Positions 1-6,301 of a stretch of DNA of 12,212 nt are shown in pieces. The notes beneath the pieces are model-generated. The model saw nothing but the letters and a program-made list of their open reading frames with translations, had not been told where the DNA came from and did no database searches. The stretch is from CAZWCX01 sp964632945 (GTDB taxonomy: Bacteria; Planctomycetota; MHYJ01; WSZJ01; CAZWCX01): positions 1-12,212 of the forward strand of contig CAZWCX010000178.1 of assembly GCA_964632945.1 (NCBI GenBank), written 5' to 3'. Positions within the stretch are counted from its first letter, which is position 1; each line of letters starts with the position of its first letter. The translations under genes were made by a program, and so were the position numbers.

Positions 1-50
1 CGGCGCGAAAAGCGACCGGACCAACCTGGGAAATCAAGGTTGAAGCCCCA

Positions 51-1475
51 CTAGCTCCCGGCCGCGGCCTCGCGCTTTACGGCTCCCAGGCGGAACTCCG
101 CCCGCGAGAGCAGGAGGGTGACCGCGATCAGGAGGAGCCCATTCGCCCCCAGCACCTGCTGCGGGGTGGCCGCCGCGGCGCTGCGCAGCAGCGAGTAGAA
201 CCCGCCTCCGACGCCCACCATCACGAACGACAGGAAATTGCTGGTGCCCAGGAACTGCCCACGTTCCCCGGGCGGGGCGGCGGCCTGGATGTAGCTCATC
301 AGCGGAACGAGGTAGAAGCCGGCAAAGAGCCCGAGGACGATCAGGGCGAGGAGCGTGGGGACGAATTCGGCCGGCAGCAAGGGGAAAATCAGCAGACCGA
401 CCGACATTCCGGCGCCGCCGACGAGGACGGAGCGGAGGGAAATGGTTCCGCGCGACACGAATCCCGCGGCGAGAGACCCGACGCCCACCGCGACGCCGAG
501 GGAGGCGGTGAGCCCGGAGAGGTCGAGGTCGGTGATCGGCTCTCCGCGGTGCAGGACCACGCTTTTCAGGTCCGGGACCGCGCTGATGACGGCCGTACCG
601 ATCCAATAGAAGAACGACCACCCGATGGCCGCGCGGATGAGACCCGGAATCGTCCACATGTCGCGCAGGGATCGCCAGTAGGTGTGGAACGGGTTGGGGT
701 GGATGCGCAGACCCGGATCGCGAGGTTCCAGCGGCTGGATGAACTGAACGGTGATGCGCCCGAGGATGGCCGCGCCGAGGAGCACGGTGAAGCAGACGTC
801 GGGGTGCGCCCGGTAGTACTGGGATGCCAGGCCGGAGATGGCGATGCCGCCGATGATGGCCACGTTGGTGGTCATGTTGATCGACCCGTTCGCCCGCGGC
901 AGCCGCTTTTCGGGGACGATTTCGGGGATCATTCCGTACTTGGGCGGGCCGAAGAAGGCGGAGTGGGCCGAAAGCAGGAGGAGCGCGATCGAGGAGAGCC
1001 AGAAGTTGTGGTAGTGGATGCCCACGCCGGCAAGGCAGACGATGGGAATCTCGATCGTCTTGAGCGCCACCGCGAGCCAGCGCTTGCTGAACTTGTCCGC
1101 CAACTGGCCCGCCCAGCCGGAGAAGAGGATGAAGGGGAGGGCGAACGCGGCGCTCAGGTATCCCACGGTTCCGGGCCCGAGGATGTCGGGCCAGAGAAGA
1201 CCGGCGGCCCCGACCTGGAGGACCATGAAGTTCTTCAGGACGTTGTCGTTGAACGCCCCGAGGAACTGGGTCACCAGCAGGCCGCCGAAGGAGAACCGCA
1301 CCATGCGGGCGGAGCGCGGTTCCGCGGCGGGGCCGAGAACCGTCTCGAGGGGGGAGTCGGCGCCGGCGTCGGCCGGGGCCGCCCCCGCGGGAACGCCGGA
1401 CGACGTGCCGTCGGGGAGCGCGCCTTGAGGGGTCCCGGGACCGGCAGGCGCGGCAGCGGCGGGATCGTCGTGCAC
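51..1475 (-). CDS. LplT-like major facilitator superfamily transporter
   Basis: This 474-residue polytopic inner-membrane protein is probably a lysophospholipid flippase of the LplT type, which in characterised bacteria moves lysophospholipids inward for re-acylation by Aas. Residues 1-57 are an Ala/Pro-rich hydrophilic leader; about 11-12 hydrophobic segments follow from about residue 60. Family-like signatures are FNDNVLKN (75-82), FFGPPKYGMIPEIVPEKRL (174-192) followed by ANGSIN, and PPGERGQFLGTSNF (401-414), which matches the PxxxRGxxxxxNF region of LplT. The start is GTG, chosen because AAGGAG lies 8 nt upstream and no closer start precedes the first membrane span. The gene is divergent from the epimerase gene and no acyltransferase/acyl-ACP synthetase (Aas) gene is beside it, so the substrate is inferred from sequence alone. 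Another MFS substrate is possible. Confidence 0.88.
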   Translation of the reverse strand: MHDDPAAAAPAGPGTPQGALPDGTSSGVPAGAAPADAGADSPLETVLGPAAEPRSARMVRFSFGGLLVTQFLGAFNDNVLKNFMVLQVGAAGLLWPDILGPGTVGYLSAAFALPFILFSGWAGQLADKFSKRWLAVALKTIEIPIVCLAGVGIHYHNFWLSSIALLLLSAHSAFFGPPKYGMIPEIVPEKRLPRANGSINMTTNVAIIGGIAISGLASQYYRAHPDVCFTVLLGAAILGRITVQFIQPLEPRDPGLRIHPNPFHTYWRSLRDMWTIPGLIRAAIGWSFFYWIGTAVISAVPDLKSVVLHRGEPITDLDLSGLTASLGVAVGVGSLAAGFVSRGTISLRSVLVGGAGMSVGLLIFPLLPAEFVPTLLALIVLGLFAGFYLVPLMSYIQAAAPPGERGQFLGTSNFLSFVMVGVGGGFYSLLRSAAAATPQQVLGANGLLLIAVTLLLSRAEFRLGAVKREAAAGS

Positions 1476-1483
1476 GGACGGGG

Positions 1484-1489
1484 CTCCTT
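1484..1489 (-). promoter_or_regulatory. Shine-Dalgarno site deciding the GTG start of the transporter
   Basis: The minus strand reads AAGGAG here, 8 nt before the GTG at 1475-1473. This supports the unusual GTG start and therefore the Ala/Pro-rich N-terminal leader. I did not find a convincing -10/-35 pair for this gene in the 172-bp divergent gap. Confidence 0.6.
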
Positions 1490-1570
1490 GCGGTGGATGC
1501 GTGCTTGTACCGCAGTTGCGGCAGAGGGGAAAGGGAAATCCTGTCCCGGGCCCGATGCCGGGGCTTTCTC

Positions 1571-1599
1571 TTGACGCAGTGCGTTATCCCGGGTAGTCT
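1571..1599 (+). promoter_or_regulatory. Sigma70-type promoter of the epimerase gene
   Basis: TTGACG at 1571-1576 is separated by 17 bp from TAGTCT at 1594-1599. The -35 matches the consensus at five of six positions; the -10 is weak (T, A and final T conserved). A strong ribosome site GGAGGAGG (1631-1638) lies 9 nt before the ATG at 1648, so transcription and translation signals agree. Assignment is by consensus only. Confidence 0.5.
1574..1584. promoter_or_regulatory. Inverted repeat over the -35 box, candidate operator
   Basis: ACGCA-G-TGCGT is a perfect 5-bp inverted repeat with a 1-nt centre. It begins inside the -35 hexamer of the epimerase promoter and runs into the spacer, where a bound repressor would block RNA polymerase. 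The repeat is short enough to occur by chance. Confidence 0.25.
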
Positions 1600-1647
1600 G
1601 GAGGCGTTCCGCGGTCCCCGGCCGCCGATCGGAGGAGGATTCGAATC

Positions 1648-2628
1648 ATGCGCGTCGCCATCAGCGGTTCTTCCGGCTTCATCGGGTCCCGGCTCGTCGC
1701 AGCCCTGACGCACGATTCCGACGTCGAGGCGATCGTGGGCCTCGACCTGAATCCCCCGCGCGAGTCCTCGCCGAAGCTGACGTTCGTGAAACAGGACGTC
1801 ACCCGGCCGATGGACGCGCCGTTCCGCGAGCACCGGATCGATGCCGCCATCCACCTCGCGTTCATCGTCGATCCGATGCACGACATCCAGCGGATGAGCG
1901 AGATCAACCTTCGGGGCACCGAGAACTTCATCGCGGCCTGCGAGGCCTCCGGCGTCCGGACGGTGGTGGCCGCGAGTTCGGCCACCGCGTACGGCGCCCA
2001 CGCCGACAACCCGGTTCCGCTGACCGAGGACCGACCGCTGCGGGGAAACCTCGAGTACTCCTACAGCCACGACAAAATGATGATGGAGCGGATGTTCCAC
2101 GAGTTTTCCGCGCGCCATCCGGAGGCCCGGGTGGGGCTGCTCCGCCCCTCCATCGTCCTCGGGCCCCACGTCGCCAATTTCATCTCGAGGATGATTCGCA
2201 GTTCGGTCATGTACGCCTTCCGCGATGCCTCGCCCCCCTGCCAGTTCGTCCATGAAGACGATGCCGCGCGCGCCTTCGCCCACGCGCTTCGGCATCGGGT
2301 CCACGGCGCCTTCAACATCGGGGGCGCCGGCACCATGACCCCGGACGAGGTGGTCGCCCTGACCGGGACCCGGTTGCTCAAGCTGCCGGCCTGGACCATG
2401 CACTTCGCCGTCGCCCTGGGCTGGTTCCTGCGCATGCGCAAGCTCACCGAGGCCCCGGCGGGAATCCTCCCCTTCATCCGCTATCCGTGGGTGGGGGACC
2501 CGGGGAAGTTCGTTCGCGAGACCGGGTTCGAGTACAAGTACGACACGCGGGGAGCCCTGCAGTCGTTCCTCGTCTCGCTCCAGCCCGAAGTCCGCGCTTC
2601 CGAGGCGGTCGGGGCCAGCAAGGCCTGA
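1648..2628 (+). CDS. NAD-dependent epimerase/dehydratase, extended SDR family
   Basis: A 326-residue cytoplasmic enzyme of the extended short-chain dehydrogenase/reductase family, the group that epimerises, dehydrates or reduces nucleotide sugars and similar substrates using bound NAD(P). The Rossmann nucleotide loop is GSSGFIG (7-13). An acidic residue, D33 in GLDLNP, follows strand beta-2 and favours NAD(H) over NADP(H). The catalytic set is S110/S111 in AASSATAYG, then Y139 and K143 in YSHDK. Late family motifs are LRPSIVLGP (165-173), VHEDDAARAF (201-210, substrate side) and FNIGG (222-226). Length is normal for the family. The ATG has a strong Shine-Dalgarno. No sugar-pathway neighbour is present, so the substrate cannot be named; it could equally be a reductase acting on a non-sugar ketone. 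Confidence 0.9.
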   Translation: MRVAISGSSGFIGSRLVAALTHDSDVEAIVGLDLNPPRESSPKLTFVKQDVTRPMDAPFREHRIDAAIHLAFIVDPMHDIQRMSEINLRGTENFIAACEASGVRTVVAASSATAYGAHADNPVPLTEDRPLRGNLEYSYSHDKMMMERMFHEFSARHPEARVGLLRPSIVLGPHVANFISRMIRSSVMYAFRDASPPCQFVHEDDAARAFAHALRHRVHGAFNIGGAGTMTPDEVVALTGTRLLKLPAWTMHFAVALGWFLRMRKLTEAPAGILPFIRYPWVGDPGKFVRETGFEYKYDTRGALQSFLVSLQPEVRASEAVGASKA

Positions 2629-2642
2629 TCCCGGTCCCGCGC

Positions 2643-2672
2643 GGCTCCCCGCGGCAGCCGGTGCGGGGAGCC
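2643..2672 (+). terminator. GC-rich hairpin after the epimerase gene
   Basis: GGCTCCCCGC (2643-2652) and GCGGGGAGCC (2663-2672) form a perfect 10-bp stem with a 10-nt loop, 14 nt after the stop codon. No T-run follows, so it is either a non-canonical terminator or an mRNA-stabilising hairpin. A 10-bp direct repeat, CCCGGTCCCG, flanks it at 2630-2639 and 2672-2681. Confidence 0.55.
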
Positions 2673-2708
2673 CCGGTCCCGGACGGTGCGGAGCGATCCG
2701 CCTTCCGG

Positions 2709-2738
2709 TTGACCGCGCGCGGCGCGCCCTGCTATCAT
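2709..2738 (+). promoter_or_regulatory. Sigma70-type promoter of the FHA-kinase-phosphatase gene
   Basis: TTGACC (2709-2714), an 18-bp spacer and TATCAT (2733-2738) match the -35 and -10 consensus at five of six positions each. Transcription would start near 2745, leaving a leader of only about 28 nt. The only ribosome-site-like stretch is GGGG at 2757-2760, about 12 nt from the ATG at 2773, so translation initiation looks weak. Confidence 0.6.
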
Positions 2739-2772
2739 CCCGCGGTCGCGCTTTCTGGGGACAGCTTCCGGG

Positions 2773-5028
2773 ATGAAGGCCCAGTTGCTCATCGCCACCG
2801 GCGAACTCGCCGGCAAGGTCCTCTATCTCGCCGAGGGCCAGGCGCTCAAGGTCGGCCGCACCTTCCACAACGACCTCTCCCTCAACGACCCGGGAGTTTC
2901 GCGCGAGCACGCCGTATTCTCCTATGATGGAATCGTCCTGAGCCTGAAGGACCTGCAGAGCCGCAACGGCACCCAGGTGAACCGTCAGAAGGTCGCCGAG
3001 TGCCTGCTGAACAGCGGCGACGAGGTGCAAATCGGCTCGACGGTGATCCAGGTCACCACCGACGTCGCCGAGGAGGAGGTGGCGGCCGCCCCGCCCAGCG
3101 AGTTGCCCCTGGAGGGAATCCGCCCGGAGGACGAACCGGTCTCGACCGCGTCCGATGCCGCCCTGGTCACCGTAACGCCCGGCCTGGCGGGTCCGGAAGC
3201 GTTTACCGAGGCGACGGCGGAAAGGCTTCCCCCCGAACTCGCCGCGGCGGCCGCCGAGCAGGAATTCCTCGAGACCCACCCGACCTGTGTGCAGTGCGGG
3301 CGGATGATCGCCCGCCGCGAGGTCGGCGGCGGCCAGGTGACCCGGACGGACAAGGGGTTCATCTGCGCCGACTGCCGGGTCCCCGGTCTTGGACGCGTGA
3401 TCGGCCAATACCGGCTCATGGAACTCCTCAACGAAGGCACCACCGGGCGGATCTTCAAGGCCGAGCACGTGACCATCAAGCGTCAGGTGGCGGTCAAGAT
3501 CCTGCTCGAGCGTCTCACCTTCAAGGAGAGCGCGAAGCTCCGCTTCCTGCGCGAGGCGCGGGCGGGCGCCGCGCTCAACCATCCCAACATCGTGAACATG
3601 TTCGACGCGGGTGAACAGGACGGCGCCTTCTACCTGGTCATGGAACTCGTCGAGGGGCCGAATCTCCAGAAACTGATCCAGAACGAGGGTGCGCTCGCGC
3701 CCGGTCGCGCCCTGCAGATCGCCATCCAGGTGGCCCGCGCCCTCGAGTACGCCCACGGCAAGGGAATCGTCCACCGGGACATCCGCCCCGTGAACATCCT
3801 GATCGCGCCCGGCGACAAGGCGAAACTGATCGACATCGGCACCGCGAAGTGGATCGAGGCGACCGGGGCAGGTTCTTTGACCAAGCCGGGCGTGGCCTTC
3901 GGGGACTTCAACTACCTCGCCCCCGAACTGCTCAGGTCGGAGGCCCAGGCCGACGCCAACGGCGACCTCTTCTCGCTCGGGGTCACCCTCTACATGATGC
4001 TCACCGGCACCACCCCCTATACGGCGAATTCGATCGGCGAGGCCCTGGAACGGCTGAAGTCCGGGTCGGTGCCGCCGCCGTCCTTTTCCAACCCCAAGCT
4101 CCCGGAGGTCCTGGACGGCCTCGTTCTGCGCCTCATGAACCTGGACCCGCGCAAGCGCGCGGCCTCGGCCGGGGCGCTCGTCGAGGAGATGACCGAGCTC
4201 TATGCCCGCACCTTCGACGACAGCTTCATCCGCCAGTCGTATCAGGAAGAGGCGGAGGAGGAAGAGGACACCGGCGCGCCCAGTGAAATGAAGTCCGACC
4301 TCCTGCTCGCGCGGGACATTCAGAGCAAGCTCGTTCCGGCGCGCATCCCCGATCTGCCGGGATACGATCTCGGCAAGGTCTACCGTCCGGCCAAGGATGT
4401 GGGCGGGGACTACCTGGATTTCTTCCCGGTGGACAAGCACCAATACGCCGTCATCATCGCCGACGTCTCCGGCAAGGGGGTTTCGGGCGCGATGGTCATG
4501 GTGATGGTCCGCAGCGTCTTCAAGATGGTCGCCCTGCTCGGCAAGTCGCCGGCCGAAACGGTGGTGCAGGCCAACAAGATCCTCTCGAAGGACATCAAGA
4601 AGGGGATGTTCGTCACGCTCGTCTACGGCATCCTCGACACCGCGAAACACATGCTGCGCTACGCGAATGCGGGTCACAACCATCCGATCTTCTTTCGCGC
4701 CCGCTCCCGGGAAGTACAGATGCTGCGGTCGCCCGGGATGGTGCTCGGCATCAGCACCTCGCAGGTGTTCGAGAAGACCGTGGAGGAGTTTGCGGTCCGC
4801 CTGGAGCCGGGCGACCAGATCGTGCTGTACACGGACGGGGTGACGGAGGCCAAGGACGACGAGGGACAGGACTTCGGCAACGCCATGACCCTCGACATGA
4901 TCCGCGCTTCCGCCGAGGGGGGATCGACCCATGTGGTCCGGACGCTGATGGAGGGGATCGCCGCCCACCGCGGCCAGGCCCAACAGTCCGACGACATCAC
5001 GATCTTCGCCATTGGCCGGCAGGCGTAG
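2773..5028 (+). CDS. FHA - zinc ribbon - Ser/Thr kinase - PP2C (SpoIIE) signalling protein
   Basis: A 751-residue soluble protein with no membrane span that joins reader, writer and eraser of Ser/Thr phosphorylation. Residues 1-95 are an FHA phosphothreonine-binding domain (G28-R29, S43-R44-E45-H46, N65-G66). Four cysteines, C172/C175 and C198/C201, form a CxxC-x22-CxxC zinc-ribbon-like insert. The kinase spans about 212-475: Gly-loop EGTTGRIF (221-228), K242 in VAVK, E261, HRDIRPVN (334-341), metal D354 in DIG, and APE (383-385). HRDxK carries Arg instead of Lys and DFG reads DIG, but the invariant Lys, catalytic Asp and metal Asp are kept, so activity is likely. An acidic linker (491-499) leads to a SpoIIE/RsbU-type PP2C (about 505-749) with metal aspartates D546 (GGDYLD), D564 (ADVSGKG), D688 (YTDG) and D740/D741 (SDDIT). 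It converges on the pseudokinase operon. Its substrate is unknown; an anti-anti-sigma factor or its own kinase domain would be typical. Confidence 0.95.
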   Translation: MKAQLLIATGELAGKVLYLAEGQALKVGRTFHNDLSLNDPGVSREHAVFSYDGIVLSLKDLQSRNGTQVNRQKVAECLLNSGDEVQIGSTVIQVTTDVAEEEVAAAPPSELPLEGIRPEDEPVSTASDAALVTVTPGLAGPEAFTEATAERLPPELAAAAAEQEFLETHPTCVQCGRMIARREVGGGQVTRTDKGFICADCRVPGLGRVIGQYRLMELLNEGTTGRIFKAEHVTIKRQVAVKILLERLTFKESAKLRFLREARAGAALNHPNIVNMFDAGEQDGAFYLVMELVEGPNLQKLIQNEGALAPGRALQIAIQVARALEYAHGKGIVHRDIRPVNILIAPGDKAKLIDIGTAKWIEATGAGSLTKPGVAFGDFNYLAPELLRSEAQADANGDLFSLGVTLYMMLTGTTPYTANSIGEALERLKSGSVPPPSFSNPKLPEVLDGLVLRLMNLDPRKRAASAGALVEEMTELYARTFDDSFIRQSYQEEAEEEEDTGAPSEMKSDLLLARDIQSKLVPARIPDLPGYDLGKVYRPAKDVGGDYLDFFPVDKHQYAVIIADVSGKGVSGAMVMVMVRSVFKMVALLGKSPAETVVQANKILSKDIKKGMFVTLVYGILDTAKHMLRYANAGHNHPIFFRARSREVQMLRSPGMVLGISTSQVFEKTVEEFAVRLEPGDQIVLYTDGVTEAKDDEGQDFGNAMTLDMIRASAEGGSTHVVRTLMEGIAAHRGQAQQSDDITIFAIGRQA

Positions 5029-5031
5029 GCG

Positions 5032-5055
5032 CGGGTCGGGCGGGGTGCCGACCCG
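5032..5055. terminator. Shared hairpin terminator between convergent genes
   Basis: CGGGTCGG (5032-5039) and CCGACCCG (5048-5055) form a perfect 8-bp stem with an 8-nt loop inside the 33-bp gap between the two stop codons. Its symmetry and convergent setting suggest it serves both strands. There is no clear T-run on either side. Confidence 0.5.
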
Positions 5056-5061
5056 GTCCGG

Positions 5062-6240
5062 TCAGCGCGGATCCGCCTGCCCCCGGTCGGGTGCGAATCG
5101 GCGGGAGCCCGCATCCCAGGTCATCCGCCGTTCCGAGAGCCACGCCCGCCACGTATCCGCCAGGCGGCGGAAGGCGCCCGGGCCGCCGGCGGCGCCCGCC
5201 AGTTCCACGTGGCCGGTCCAGAGGATCAGGTGCCGGAGCGCCTGCGACCGCACGGCCGGGTGGGGGTCCTCCAGCGCGCGCGTGAGCGCGAACAGGTCCT
5301 CCTGCGCCGGGGGGTCATGAATCGGATAGCCGCGCCGGAGGAATCCTTCCCGGACCCACTCCGCGGACGTCCGGAACTGCGCGGTCTTCCACCACTCCAG
5401 GCAGGCGAGCACCGCATCGAGGAGCTTGATCTCGGCCGGGGCGGGGGACAGGCCGGATCCGGCCAGCCTCGGATCGGGCTCCGGGCGAAGGGTCTCGGGC
5501 TCGAGAAAGACCGTATTGGCCAGGTAGCTGACGGCGAGCAGGGTCATCCCGCGGAACTCGAGCGTGCCGGTGTCCACGTACTTCATCAGGGTCGGGACCG
5601 CGGATTCGTCGGCGACACGGATGATGTGGCGGATCAGGTCGAGGCGCTCCGCTTCCGGGGCATTCGCGATTCGTGAGGTGAGCCAATCGGTCTGCGTGCG
5701 GCCCCGGTTCGCCCGCCACCAGTGCGCCCAGTCCCGCGCAACGAGCGTCCGGCGTTCCTCGAAGTGGAGGAGCGGATCCAGGTCGACCCGGTAGGCGGCC
5801 GCTTCGCAAAGGGCCCGATTGGACGCAACCGCCAGTTCGGCAGGGACGGCCGGATCCCCGAGAAGCCGGACGAGCGTGTCGATCCAGCCATCCGTTCCGA
5901 TGCCGGCGAGGAATCGGATCACGACGGCGCGTTCCGCCGCCGGAGCAGGGGTGGAGAGCCAGCGCGCACATTCCAGAATCGTGGCCTCGCCGTCGAGGAG
6001 TTCGATCCGGGTGCGCAGGCGGGCCGAGGCGGGCGGATCGACGGCCGCGGCGAGGATCTCGCGCACCGGCGCGGGGTGAGGGTCCGCCGCAGGTTCCGCC
6101 CGCGGCGTTCGCGCGCCGGCGCACCCGGCAAGCCCGATCGTCAGAATCACGCCGAGGAGCGCGGCGGGGCGACGGCCGGACCGGCGCCCGCTCCGGCCCG
6201 GGTCGACCGGACGGGCGCGATACGAGGATTGCGCGGCCAT
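5062..6240 (-). CDS. HEAT-repeat-like lipoprotein
   Basis: A 392-residue putative exported lipoprotein of unknown function. A basic N-terminus (Arg-rich, about 8-24) is followed by a hydrophobic stretch (25-38) and the lipobox LAGC with acylation Cys40, then an Ala/Pro-rich tether. The mature part is mostly helical: one segment near 316-341 (LFALTRALEDPHPAVRSQAL) has the HEAT/armadillo pattern, and weaker helical pairs occur near 101-145 and 200-242. Trp-rich patches (DWAHWWRANRG, 170-180, and LEWWKTAQF, 281-289) may form a binding surface. The frame stays open 89 codons further upstream, but the ATG at 6240 is preferred: it has GGAGG 7 nt upstream and puts the lipobox at the right distance. 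It is the last gene of the three-gene operon, 61 bp after the pseudokinase gene. Proposed role: an envelope-anchored scaffold partner of that protein (inference). Confidence 0.8.
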   Translation of the reverse strand: MAAQSSYRARPVDPGRSGRRSGRRPAALLGVILTIGLAGCAGARTPRAEPAADPHPAPVREILAAAVDPPASARLRTRIELLDGEATILECARWLSTPAPAAERAVVIRFLAGIGTDGWIDTLVRLLGDPAVPAELAVASNRALCEAAAYRVDLDPLLHFEERRTLVARDWAHWWRANRGRTQTDWLTSRIANAPEAERLDLIRHIIRVADESAVPTLMKYVDTGTLEFRGMTLLAVSYLANTVFLEPETLRPEPDPRLAGSGLSPAPAEIKLLDAVLACLEWWKTAQFRTSAEWVREGFLRRGYPIHDPPAQEDLFALTRALEDPHPAVRSQALRHLILWTGHVELAGAAGGPGAFRRLADTWRAWLSERRMTWDAGSRRFAPDRGQADPR

Positions 6241-6278
6241 GACCCCTCCGAGTGGATTGCCGATGGGTGGGGAAGGGG

Positions 6279-6294
6279 GCCCGGGATCCCGGGC
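6279..6294. repeat. 16-bp perfect palindrome in the operon gap
   Basis: GCCCGGGATCCCGGGC is fully self-complementary and lies in the 61-bp gap between the pseudokinase stop codon and the lipoprotein start. As RNA it could fold into a 6-bp stem with a GATC tetraloop, giving partial attenuation or protection of mRNA ends between the two genes. Chance occurrence in such GC-rich DNA cannot be excluded. Confidence 0.35.
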
Positions 6295-6301
6295 GCCCGC
6301 C

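Noticed and set aside
549..1574. A 341-codon plus-strand frame opposite the transporter gene
   Set aside because: Its charged, low-complexity translation has no membrane or enzyme pattern; the opposite strand encodes a convincing MFS protein.
34..4983. A 1649-codon open frame on the minus strand opposite the epimerase and FHA-kinase genes
   Set aside because: It is low-complexity (Arg/Gly/His/Asp-rich), has no recognisable domain and mirrors two clearly real genes. It is a by-product of GC-rich third codon positions.
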